This document shows positions 22,776 through 33,351 of a DNA stretch of 64,000 nt, piece after piece (the stretch's first letter is position 1; each line of letters begins with the position of its first letter). The stretch is from Juglans regia (taxonomy: Eukaryota; Streptophyta; Magnoliopsida; Fagales; Juglandaceae), in the NCBI RefSeq assembly GCF_001411555.2, contig NC_049914.1, positions 12,700,847 through 12,764,846 on the forward strand, in the 5' to 3' direction. The notes under the pieces were generated by a model that was given only the letters and a program-made list of their open reading frames with translations, was not told where the DNA came from and searched no databases. Position numbers and translations under genes: made by a program.

Positions 22776-25275
22776 CACATTCTTAAGCTAGCGTATCTAA
22801 TTAGTTGAAGCATCCTATTTTAAACGTACATTTGACTTTGTAGCTCTTTTTGTATAAGAAATGTGCACATGAATAATATTCTTTTGTACTAGCTAGACAT
22901 AGACTTATATCTGTCGATCGATATTTGACGTATGAACGCTAATTCACATATCTAGCATGTAATTATCCCATTTGATCACTTGCAAAATATTAAGGTTTAT
23001 GTCAAGATGAGCACTAAATACTCTAAAATAAAGATAGTTATTGAAATTGAAATCTCTTACAAACACAACACCTTGAGGAACCTGTTAATGTTATAGACCA
23101 AGAACCCTTAATTAGGACTTTTGTAATGATATACGCACAACCTTTTATATAATTATATTTTAAAATGATGGTATTTATGTGAAGTCATGATGTTATTTTT
23201 ATAAGTTATTTAAAAAAAATGCTAATTTAAAACATATATAGTTGTATAAAAGATAGTAGAAATGGTTGTGTATGTCTATCATTTTCCTTTACATGACTAA
23301 CATCTTAAACCAAAATGTACCAAGCCAAAATGAGTGCATGACATTATTATGGAAGCAATGTAACTACAAGATCATTTAGAGCTTTTGGAGATCTCACTCT
23401 TCCATTTTAAAGCAATTATATCTCTATATCCTTCAATGTATATATGCCAATGAGCTGTTCTTTTTCTCTTTGAAAATTTGACAGCAATTTTTCTTGAAAC
23501 CCATTAGATATCTTCCACATCACCTCTATTTTGTTAAATTTAACTTTTATTTGTTTTGTTTTTCTTGAGATTAATTGTTTTTTGGTTTTATTGATGAATC
23601 TAAACAGAAGATTCTGAGTACATAAACTCGATATGCAGTTTTATTTCTTTTTCATAATATCTTCTTACATAAACAATGATCGATCCCGGAAATAGAAAAA
23701 TGATTGGACCACCTTTAGTAGTGTTTGCATGCCAATTAACTTAAACAAATGTCAAAACACTAAGCATTCCCATGTAAGGTTGGGTGCAGCTAATATATAT
23801 AATTCTTGTGTTTGGTAGCTTTCTCAAATATGTTTAAGGATTTTTTAGTTTTTAAAAGGGTGATACTTTGGTCGGCTGATCATCACCTTATTATATTTGA
23901 GATTTGTTGTGACGTTTGGTAGTTTTCATCAGTCAACTGACTTTTAGACCTTTATTAAGCCTCGTTTGAATACTTAGAATATCTTAAAATTTTATGAATA
24001 GTAGTGAAATTATTTAGGTTAAGATATTTTATTGGATTTTGGGAAAGGAGAGAGAAAAAAATTAAATAATTAAAAACTTGTTTGAATATAATTGTTTGAA
24101 TATTATTTTTGTTTTAAAATTTGAAAAACCTGTATTTTTTTGTGTTTTGTTTATAAATTTGGAAAATTTGTATTGGGTTTTGGAAAATGAAAGAGAAAAA
24201 AAATTGAATAAGAATATTATAAAGTTAAAATATTTTTTAATATAATTGTTTCAACATTTTTGTTTTGAAATTTAAAAATTTTGTATTATTCTTTGTGTTT
24301 TGTTTGGAAATTTGAGAAAAATGTATTGGGTTTTGTGTTTGGATAATGATTAGATGAAAAAAAGTTAAAAATTTGAAATTGAAAAGTATTTTGTGTTTGA
24401 CTATTTTTGGGAAAGAAATTATAAGAAGTTTTGAGAATATCTCATTACCCAAACAAGACCAGTGTTATTACCATTCTTAGCCTCTTCTTTTCTTTTTTGA
24501 TTAGAATAGATCAATACGGCAATACCCTAAAAGTTAGGCTACTCAGTCGCCTAGAGTATCCCGCTCAAGTTGACTGTTTGTTACTTTTTGGGTTTTTTTT
24601 TTTCATTTTTCCTTTCACATTTTTTAATATATTTAAATGTTTTAAAAAATTTTAAAAAATCCCAATACACTTAAAATCATTTTCTTAATTACTAAGTAAA
24701 AGAAGTCAAATTAAGCGGTACAACTTGGGGGGCAAAATAGTTTTTTCCATACCCTAATCCTTGTATAATTACACTTGTATTTTAAATCTTGTCCTCTAAT
24801 CATACTCGCCGATATGATATATTTTAAGCGACTTAAAAATATATCATATAGAATGTATGAGTAGGTATAACAAAATTTAAGATGAACAATAACAGTTTTC
24901 ATTGAACAAGTTCTTTGATAAATGTGTATTTTCTGAGGTCAATGCATATTGCATGAAATATTGCATAACCCTCCACGATCCATCCCATGTGTTTTGATGA
25001 GGCTATATATAATCTTTCATTCTACCTCCTCAACGAGGAGAAAGAGGGATAAGGATGACAAAGTTCTTATTGTGCTTCTTCTCTATCATTTGAGAGTTTA
25101 GTTATTATGTTCAATAAGTCTATCATGTGATATGCCCATGATAAAATAACTATGCATGAAAAATTTATTTGCAAACTTGTTTATTGATGTAACAAAACAC
25201 ATATGTGATGTGAAGGCTTGCCACATCAATTATTAACTAAGATTTTATTCTTATAAATGTAGGTAATGACCCGAA
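22126..25275. other. AT-rich intergenic DNA with microsatellites and a MITE-like block
   Basis: No gene is supported. (TA)n runs lie at 22,411-22,431 and about 22,734-22,772. The block 23,957-24,463 has inverted GCCTCGTTTG / CAAACAAGAC ends and belongs with the MITE-like repeats described separately. The remainder is unremarkable. Confidence 0.65.
23957..24463. repeat. MITE-like repeat with 'gcctcgtttg' inverted ends
   Basis: The left end GCCTCGTTTGAATA and right end CCCAAACAAGACC form an imperfect inverted repeat. The interior is AT-rich and resembles 48,495-48,890 in reverse orientation ('ttatgaatagtagtgaaatt', 'ttggattttgggaaaggagagag'). It has no coding potential and no clear target duplication. 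Confidence 0.55.
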
Positions 25276-25280
25276 AATAG

Positions 25281-25866
25281 TGTTGTGAAATGCACACACA
25301 CCAATGATGGTAAATAAAATAAAAGTAATCACGATCAAGCACATGACACAAAATATACGTGATTCGGCATATTGCTTACATTCACAAAACTGCAGAAATC
25401 TTATTAATCAAAGGAGATTGCAGAAATCTTATTAATCAGTGGAGATTACAATCACTCAATCTCAACTCACACTTTCTAGGACTTTTTGTCTCTCACACAA
25501 TATGCACTCACTTGACAATTGTTCTCTTTAAAAAATATGTTGAAAGTCATATAAAATAGTTAAATATGACTTATATATAGTAAACGACACTGAAAACTCT
25601 AATCTGGAAAAATATGCGTTCTTCGCTCAAGCAGTATGTTGAGCGCACATCGAGCGAATGACCAAAACAATATTGGCTCAAGCGAGGTGTCGAGCATGGC
25701 TCGAGTAAACACTAAGATTTGTGTCTCACTTGAGCTCACTGTAGCGCGGGACTCAAGCGAACTCACGGATTGAGCTACGCTCAAGCCCACTATTGAGCGC
25801 ATGTCAAGCAAACACCTTGTTTCTCAATTTTCAGCTCCAAAACCAGTCTCCACATACACCCAAACA
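25281..25866 (-). repeat. 3' LTR of the gag-protease copia element
   Basis: 586 bp and similar to 27416-28010 with small indels, including an extra partial duplication of 'gcagaaatcttattaatca' near 25,392-25,436. Confidence 0.9.
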
Positions 25867-25952
25867 ATCTCCCACTTGGAGACTAGGTTTCCATATGCCA
25901 ACCATTATTTCCAGCCAAGCCCTATCATCTCTGCAGCTCACAGCTCCCGTCT

Positions 25953-26183
25953 TCAAGCCAGAAGACGCACTGAAGTCAAGCCCGACTTCAGTCTTTCACG
26001 TACATTGTCCTTAGTCAACACATCTGTAGGGCAATTCACAACTCCCACTGCACTAGGAGAGTCCGGTCTCGAACCAATCTTGCCAACTTCAACCAACTTT
26101 TCCAAGCTTTCATGAGGAACGACAAAACTGACTCCCTTTGGCTTTCTCACATGTTTCACGCGATCAAGCCTGCCTTTTTGCAC
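25953..26183 (-). pseudogene. Short unassigned 3' remnant of the copia element
   Basis: An open frame of about 76 codons between the protease part and the 3' LTR. It lacks any integrase or RT motif; by place it is the distal end of pol or a filler, and I do not recognise it. Confidence 0.3.
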
Positions 26184-26299
26184 TCTTGTATTTCCCTACA
26201 CATCACTGGACTCTGATGTTAAATACAAAGAGTTAGATCTCTTATCATGCGCTAAGACTAGCACACCCTTAGTGATCTTCCAAGCTCCTCTAGAGAATA

Positions 26300-26560
26300 C
26301 TATTGCATAACGCTGTCATTAAACTGTCCCACAGAGATCAGGTTTTTCTTCAGATCTGGAATGTGTCTGACTTGGTGCAAAGTCCACATGCCCCTATTTG
26401 GAAGTGTGATGTGCACATCACTCACTCCCACTACATCCAATGCCTCTCCATCAGCCGCATACATCTTCCCAAAATTACTAGCAACATAATTATGCATGAT
26501 TTCTCGATCTGAGGTTCTATGGAACGAAGCCCCTGAGTCCAACACTCAATCATCAATCGG
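26300..26560 (-). pseudogene. Copia aspartic protease remnant
   Basis: The minus-strand frame reads VLDSGASFH, with the D-S-G-A active site, then MYAADGEALDVVGVSDVHITLPN and VRHIPDLKKNLISVGQ, the typical end of copia protease. The residue before VLDSGA, Trp in the family, is a TGA stop. The frame ends at about 26,300, beyond which integrase would begin but does not. Confidence 0.85.
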
Positions 26561-26680
26561 ATTGTGCACTGCAAGAAGTAAGGCATCATGAATTTTTTCT
26601 GTCACTACATTCACAGTATCATCCTCATAACTTTCTTGATTCCTGTAGTTTTTCTTGATGTGGCTTGGCTTGCCACAACT

Positions 26681-27379
26681 TCAGCACCTGATCTGCTGCT
26701 CATATCTCGTCTTGCTTTTTCCCCTGCTCTTGGAGCTTGACCTGTCGTGTCCTCTGCCCCATTTTTCAACATTCAGGGCAGATTCTAAACCCGAGAACTC
26801 ACCTAAGTCTCTCATACGTACCTCTTCAGCAAGGACCATGTTACGCATGTCGTCGTAGTTCAGTTTCATCTTACCAGCTGAACTACTCACAACCATTTTC
26901 ATGGCCTCCCAACTATTTGGCAAAGATGCCAACAGAATCAACGCTCTCATCTCATCATCAAACTTAATCTCTATAGAAGATAGTTGATTTGTAATCATAT
27001 TGAATTCATTCAAGTGTTGGGCTACATATATACATTCTGACATCTTCAAATTGAATAATTTCTTCATCAAGTGCACTTTACTGTTCGCCGACAACTTTTC
27101 ATACATACTTGACAAAGTCATCACGAGATCCACTGTGGTTCTCTCTTTACTAATATTGTGTGCCATTGTTCTGGACAAGGTCAACCAAACAATCCCCAGA
27201 ACCTGTTGATCTAACATGGTCCACTCAGCATCATTCATGCTCTCCGGCTTCTTTCCCAACAGTGAAAGGTGAAGCCTTTTCCCATAGAGATAATCCTTGA
27301 TCTGCATCTTCGAGTACCCAAAATCAGTGTCGTAGAACTTCTCGATCCCGGGTACTTTCATTTGATCTCCTACCATCAT
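26681..27379 (-). CDS. Copia gag protein (232 residues, open but cut at the zinc knuckle)
   Basis: The ATG at 27379 opens a frame of 232 residues without stops that matches copia gag throughout: FYDTDFGYSKMQIKDYLYGKRLHLSLLG near the start, LWLTLSR-type helix, LSSMYEKLSANSKVHLMKKLFNLKM (about residues 88-112), LNEFNMITNQLSSIEIKFDDEMRALILLASLPNSWEAM (about 120-160). It ends at a TGA precisely inside the CCHC zinc knuckle (C-stop-S-C-G-K-P-S-H), where Trp is usual, and the last knuckle Cys is Tyr. The capsid part is therefore intact and the RNA-binding part lost. It would form retrotransposon particles if expressed; expression is unknown. Confidence 0.8.
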   Translation of the reverse strand: MMVGDQMKVPGIEKFYDTDFGYSKMQIKDYLYGKRLHLSLLGKKPESMNDAEWTMLDQQVLGIVWLTLSRTMAHNISKERTTVDLVMTLSSMYEKLSANSKVHLMKKLFNLKMSECIYVAQHLNEFNMITNQLSSIEIKFDDEMRALILLASLPNSWEAMKMVVSSSAGKMKLNYDDMRNMVLAEEVRMRDLGEFSGLESALNVEKWGRGHDRSSSKSRGKSKTRYEQQIRC

Positions 27380-27399
27380 TCTCTTTTAAATCTGACATT

Positions 27400-27415
27400 G
27401 GCTCTTGATACTAGT
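27400..27415 (-). promoter_or_regulatory. Primer-binding site of the minus-strand copia element
   Basis: On the minus strand the bases following the 5' LTR read ACTAGTATCAAGAGCC, close to the tRNA-Met type TGGTATCAAGAGC. Confidence 0.7.
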
Positions 27416-28010
27416 TGTTGTGAAATGCACACACACCAATGATGGCAAATAAAGTAAAAGCAATCACAATCAAGCACATAGCACAAAATATACGTGGTTC
27501 GGCAAATTGCCTACGTCCACAGAGTTACAAAAATCTTATTAATCAGAGGAGATTACAATTACTCAATCTCAACTCACACTTTATAGGTTTTTTTGTCTCT
27601 CACACAATATGCACTCACTTGACAATTGTTTTCTCTAAAAAATATACTAAAAGTCATATAAAACAAGTCAAATATGACATATATAGTAAACGGCGTTAGA
27701 AACCCTAATCTGTCAAAATCTGTGTTTTTCGCTCGAGCGACGTGTCGAGTGCGCATCGAGTGAACAACTAAAACAACATTGGCTGAAGCGAAATGTCGAG
27801 CGAGACTCGAGTGAACACTAGAGTTTGTGTCTCGCTCGAGCTTACTGTTGCGTGGGACTCGAGCGAACTCACGGGTTAAGCTTTGCTCGAACCCATTGTC
27901 GAGCGTATGTCGAGTGAACTCACGGGTTGAACTCGCTCGAGCGCATGTTGAGCAAACACTCTATTTCTCGATTTTCAACTCCAAAACCAGTTTTCACATA
28001 GAACCCAACA
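27416..28010 (-). repeat. 5' LTR of the gag-protease copia element
   Basis: 595 bp and paired with 25281-25866. Near 27,730-27,955 it holds repeated CGAGCG/CTCGAG words. Confidence 0.9.
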
Positions 28011-30165
28011 AATAAGTGATGTGTTTAGACACATACTTCTAAGTAACATATTATATTTAATCATATATTTATATTTAGATATGTTTAACCATAATCATAA
28101 GGGCAAGTCAATTGAATTATGAGCTACAAGAACTAGAATGAGAAAGTCCATGCATCAAGCACATCCATGTTCCAATACATGCTGCAGTTCCATGTATATT
28201 TCTTGGCAGTTCTTAAGTTGTGGCCGCATGAAATGTTCAGCGCCCGCGCACTGAACTCTACTCAAATATTCAGCAAACACAGAACGTTTATATAGGACCA
28301 ATTCCCAACCTTTTTATACAAAACCTACTGTACAAGAAGATTATCAACGTCTTTTCTCCTTTGGCATGGGGCATGGGGTTTGGTTGAGAACTTGATCTGT
28401 AATGTTAAGGAGGCCGGTGGACCCAAAAGATCTATACATTTCAAATGATGTATTTTTTTTTTTTTTTTTTCTCTAAAACAAAGAGCTTTTGAGTTAAGAA
28501 AAAATATGAATTTTTAAGGTTAGGGGCTAAACTTTTAAGTTTTGCCAAAAGCCTATTTACATTAATTTGTCTTTTTTTAAAGCATACTAAAGATAACCTC
28601 TACCAATATATATGGAGAAGTGCTCGATCTACATACAAAATCTTACGAAATCAAATTTATACAATGCAATGATTTGATGTAATCTATTAGCACATATACT
28701 TTACAGTTAAAAATATTTTACAATATGACGTATCACATCAAAATATATCTATATAGAAAAAAAAAATTTCATCAACTACTGTTTACCACCCTTCACTTTA
28801 TACTATATGAAAATCACTTTTATACTTTGTGAAAAAACTATATATATGAAATGTGATTAGAATAAATAGTAATTGATGGATAATATCTCTGCATCAATTA
28901 ATTAGCATTAAGATACCATGTATGTAACCAGGAAGATACACACATTTTTGTCTGAGGGGCCCATAGAATTGCTGAGAACTGAATAATATATTTTCTACGA
29001 AGTGGCCTATGAAGTTTACTTTTCGGCCTCAAAGACAAATCCTTTTTAAACCAAAAAATAAAGTTTAAATTATATGTGAAATGCTAAGCATGTCCGTACG
29101 GATATCCCAAAGAGTTCTTAGTGCTGACGTCTGTTCGTGTCAATCAAGCATACTACTCAGAAAAATAATTCTGAACGACTATATTATTAAAGAGATTGAC
29201 TATATTAACAGGACTCGACTGTAAATATTATTTTTTATTATTTAAATACGTTAATCCCCCGTGCAAAATGTCTTTGTTCCGTCTATCAGCACAACTAAGA
29301 AAAATAATTTCGATTTTCATATTATTTAAGAAAATTTCTTCTCATTAACTACTATTTATCATTTCACACTCCACATCCTATATTTTATGAAAACTATCTC
29401 CACATGATCCTATAAAAAAATTATAAATGTAGAGTATGAGAGTGAATAGTGACTGATATATAATAAATCACATTATTTAAGTATGTTGATCCCATGCAAA
29501 ATCCACTACAAGAAAAACGAGCATTTATGATAAATTATCTGTAACGAGAATGTCTATTTATGACGAAAATAAATAATTATTTTAATAAAAAATAATTATT
29601 TTTATAAAAACTAATTGATAACAAATAAATAATTTTCTTGTAGAGATATCTTTTGTTATGTCTATATGAGCACAAACAATACTCAATCACGAGGTACTGA
29701 TGCCAACCACCGGTACTAATATTAGGATTTAGTATCCTCTGAGAATGCACTTTTTTCTCGATCTGAACTAATACTAGTAACTAAACCAATCTAGATTGTG
29801 TTTTAATAAAATATTGATTAATACAAGTTACATGCATCATAGATAATATGCATTTCATGAATAGGTATACGTCATGCCACGGTACTTGTCCCATATTTAT
29901 CATATTAGGTATGGAAATAAATAACTATGCATGGGAGCTTATACGAGTGAATGGCTTTGACATTTATAATAAATTAAGTGTTAAGGATATAATATAAATT
30001 ACACTCGAGAATACCAAAATGAACTCAACTCATCAAAATCTTTTCACTTGAATGCATGACTAAGATTGCAACCATTAGCGAGGGTTTTCATTTTCATGAC
30101 CCACGAGTGATTTACCCAAGTACTCTCATAGTACTCATTGGTCATACTAACCTCCTAAAGGTAAA

Positions 30166-30330
30166 GAGTAATGTTATTCATCATTTTCTTTTTCATTATC
30201 TTCTCATTATATTATAATATGGTATTAGATGATTGGTTCATAAGTAAAATGAATAGTATTTAATTATCTAATATCGCATCATGAGATAATGAAAAGATGA
30301 TAAGAAAGATGATGATGAATAAATTTGTTA
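30166..30330. mobile_element. MULE-type MITE, copy 1
   Basis: It begins GAGTAATGTTATTCATCAT and ends ...GATGATGATGAATAAATTTG; ends are imperfect inverted repeats. Flanking 9-mers AAAGGTAAA (30157-30165) and AAAGGTGAA (30331-30339) match at 8 of 9. Related to copies at 32,306 and 48,312. Confidence 0.65.
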
Positions 30331-30772
30331 AAAGGTGAAAGTCTGATTTCTAGCTAGGTTAATTTATCTTCCTTAGAAAATTACCGACCATTGAACGATG
30401 ATAAACACTTTATCCATTGATCTTTTCCTAGCCTTTTATCTTTGGATTTGTGACTAAATTTAACTTGTTTTGGGGTTTTTTTTTTTTTTTATCTAAGCAA
30501 GCCTTTCATTAACATAAAGTAACCAAGATATATAGGAAGGGGGTGAGGTTTCCAACAAATATTCATTGTAACAAGTACAATGCAAAATAATAATAATAAA
30601 TAAATAAATAAAATAATTAGATTATAGTATCAAAAGATTGGTCCCATCTATTCTATGTAGAAGGGCATATTAAATGGAGTGGCATGGCGTGGCGTGACTT
30701 GACACTTACGAACGTTTTGGCCGTCATAGTGTAGTAAATCAGGTCTAAATTGAGTCAAGAAAATGTAAAATT

Positions 30773-30972
30773 GTTTTGTTTGATTACACAGATGAGATAA
30801 GATATGAAAGTTAAATAAAATATTATTAGAATATAATTTTTTAATATAATTTTTATTTTGATATTTAAAAAAATCAAATTATTTATTATATTTTATGTAA
30901 ACTTTTAAAAAATTTATAATAAATATTAGATAAAATAAGATGATATAATTTGTGTAACTAAATGAGGCTTAA
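30773..30972. repeat. AT-rich MITE-like repeat ('gttgaataaaatattgtt' family)
   Basis: Left 'tttgtttgattacacagatg' and right 'gtgtaactaaatgaggc' are partly complementary, and the interior has the family's 'taaataaaatattattagaatataattttttaatat' order. Followed by TTA. Confidence 0.6.
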
Positions 30973-31310
30973 AAATCCAGAGACCTTTAACCATACACAA
31001 AAAGGGAAAAAAAAAAAAATTTTCACCCTTCAACCTAAAATTTTATATTTTGTACCCAAATTTACCAAAATCGATACACTGCATTTTTCTTCAACTAGAA
31101 AGTATGGGTAACCAACCAAAAGGGACGAAAATCGGATAAAAAGGACTGTTTTAAATCAAAACGAATGGCCAAATATTCAAAAGCTACCTTGAAATGAAGT
31201 GATTCCATTCCCTAGAAAAGAGTGCAAAACTTCGCAAGTTCGCAACCAAATGATTAATCAACCTTAAAATTCAAAATGGAAGGTAACGAAAAAAAAAAAA
31301 AAAAAAAAAA

Positions 31311-31575
31311 AAACTTTGTGATTGGATGATTAAGTTGAAATATGAAACTATATAAAAAAGAAAGAAAATTAAAAGACAGAGGAAAAATAATGAATCTAAA
31401 GTTGAGATTAAAGTTAAAAAGTTGAATAAAATATTGTTAAAATATATTTTTTAATATTATTGTTGTTTTGGGATTTGAAAAAGTTGAATTGTTTATTTTA
31501 TTTTGTGTGGAGATTTTGAAAAGTTGTAATGATGAGTTGAGATGAGATAAGATGTTTTTAGAAAACAAACAAGGC
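31311..31575. repeat. AT-rich MITE-like repeat ('gttgaataaaatattgtt' family)
   Basis: It starts 'ctttgtgattggatgattaa', contains 'gttgaataaaatattgttaa' and 'gatgagttgagatgagataa', and ends 'aaacaaacaaggcc' before TAA. The ends are imperfectly inverted. Confidence 0.65.
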
Positions 31576-32305
31576 CTAAAATGAAAACAAAAAGGCTTTC
31601 TCGTTTGAATCCGTCATGAGGGGCTGAATTATTGCCACCTTTACCTTTTTTTGTTTTTTTTAGTGGGTTTTATTATATAAATATTATATCCTTTTAAAAT
31701 TCAAAAGGCTAAATTGAGACGCAACACGTGACCTTCAAAAACTGTCTTTTTTCGTACGGGCAAAGGCATTTCATGATATTCTTGAGGGTACTATCGGAAG
31801 CCGAAAAATGTGTTGCTCTCATGTGAGTAGTTACACGTATGACCAACCTATTCTTCTAGGTCTAATTTGTTTTTATAAAATAAAAATTATATTAAAAAAA
31901 ATAATATTTTAATAATATTTTATTTAATTTTTAACTTTTATCTCATTTTTTTTGTGTAACTGAATGAGACCTTAGGCAATCAATAAGATTTTATCATCAC
32001 GATTGATTTTAGTAAAAAGAATAAATTAAAACTAGTTGATTCTTGATATCAAATAAATTATTAGGTTCAACGATATTTAATTATTTAATTTTTCCATAAT
32101 AATTATGATTATTGCTAGAAAAAGGTAGAGCATACTTTATTTTGACATCTCTGTACTTATTCATCTCAAACTGTTAGATTAAGGTTACGTTTGAAACATA
32201 AATTCATTTTAATTCATCTTAAATTAATCATTGATGATATATACTATTTTTTTAATTTTTTATAAAAAAGTTAAACTCATCTCAATCTATTTCATATATT
32301 TAAAT

Positions 32306-32426
32306 GAGTAATGCTACTCATCATCGTCTCATGATGTGGCATCTGATGATTAAAGACTATTTATTATGTTTTACTTATAAATTTATCATTTAATGCCATA
32401 TCATGGAATGATGAGTATAATTTTTT
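32306..32426. mobile_element. MULE-type MITE, copy 2
   Basis: 121 bp beginning GAGTAATGCTACTCATCATC and ending ATGATGAGTATAATTTTTT. A perfect 9-bp target duplication TATTTAAAT lies at 32297-32305 and 32427-32435. Nine-base duplications are characteristic of Mutator-like elements. Confidence 0.75.
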
Positions 32427-33040
32427 TATTTAAATACATATCACAATCTATTTACATTCAAACATATTTTAATGCAATCTATAAAATATTACTATTCTCC
32501 ATAGATCATGGTGTTCAGCATTTATAAGAATTAGGTTGTCAATATATTATCAGCTTAGTGTACCAGATCTCATTATTGAAACGGACCTGGTTTACATCTA
32601 ACTCTCAACCACCATTGATATTTGCTAACATGTGGGATGGCATTCTAGAGTTCTATTATTTCATGATTATTGATTTTACTAATGTATGTGGAGGAGGCAA
32701 TAAAATTTAGATAAGTTGGGATTATCCATCTTTAGATAATGATAATCTTATATTTGTTTCTTAGGTTGTTAATAGTTATGCTTATTTATAGTTTCTATAC
32801 AAGTTTGGTTTTACTTGTAAAAACGTTTTTTCTGGTAAAAGGAAAATAATTATATAAAATTAAATAATTTAATTTAAAATTTTTTATATTATTTAAAAGA
32901 AATTAAAAAATTATATATTTTTCTTAGAAAGAAAATGAAATTGGTTGGATGTGAATATTAGGGGTATTTAATTTGAATGAAGAATATGTAAAGTGTAAAC
33001 ATAATAAAGATGAATGTTGTGGGAATTTCGGAGTACCAAA

Positions 33041-33351
33041 CTGATGTACTTTTGCGACCCTCAGCAATTAGCTCCTGTTTAGCTGCGATTTTTTCGTCCT
33101 CTGTCTCTCTCTCTCTCTCTCTCTCGATCTTCACGGCCTAGGCCTCTTTTCCATCTCCCTCTCTCGCAAAAAAATAGGGTTTCCAGCTTCAAGCATCTCT
33201 CTCTGTCTATCTGTCTCTCTGTATGTGTCTCAGCTCACTCGAATCTCGAGCTCTCCGCGTCTTTTCCTGACCTAGATTTCCTCGTGTGTCCAGGGTTTTT
33301 ACAGATCTGCGCAGCTCTTGCTTCGAGCTCAGCTGAATCTCTTTCTTCGAC
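33041..33351 (+). promoter_or_regulatory. Core promoter and 5' UTR region of the SAPS gene
   Basis: A pyrimidine-rich leader with a (TC)n run at about 33,101-33,125 and further CT repeats (33,195-33,230), typical of plant 5' UTRs. The transcription start cannot be fixed by eye. The initiator ATG is at 33352 in ACATGT context. Confidence 0.5.

Larger units (their letters stand above)
25281..28010 (-). mobile_element. Ty1/copia element reduced to gag and protease
   Basis: LTRs at 25281-25866 and 27416-28010 both start TGTTGTGAAATG and end in CAACA or AAACA. Flanks AATAG (25276-25280) and AATAA (28011-28015) are a target duplication with one change. Read on the minus strand, the 5' LTR is the right one, followed by a primer-binding site (27,400-27,415) and gag and protease remnants. 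Integrase, RT and RNase H are gone, and a purine tract (complement of 'atctcccactt', 25,867-25,877) precedes the 3' LTR. Gag and protease style is that of the Tork group, tentatively. LTRs contain many CTCGAG/TCGAGCG words. Confidence 0.9.
28016..33040. other. Intergenic region upstream of the SAPS gene, with several MITEs
   Basis: No open frame of note. It contains homopolymer runs (T at 28,450-28,470 and 30,475-30,490; A at 31,289-31,313) and several short repeats: MULE-type MITEs at 30,166-30,330 and 32,306-32,426, and AT-rich 'gttgaataaaatattgtt' family copies at about 30,773-30,972, 31,311-31,575 and 31,862-31,975. The rest (28,020-30,150 and 32,430-33,040) shows nothing that I can assign. 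Confidence 0.65.

Noticed and set aside
25793..26115. Plus-strand frames starting MSACQANTL and MSSKHLV
   Set aside because: They are antisense to the copia 3' LTR and internal remnant and show no protein-like motif.
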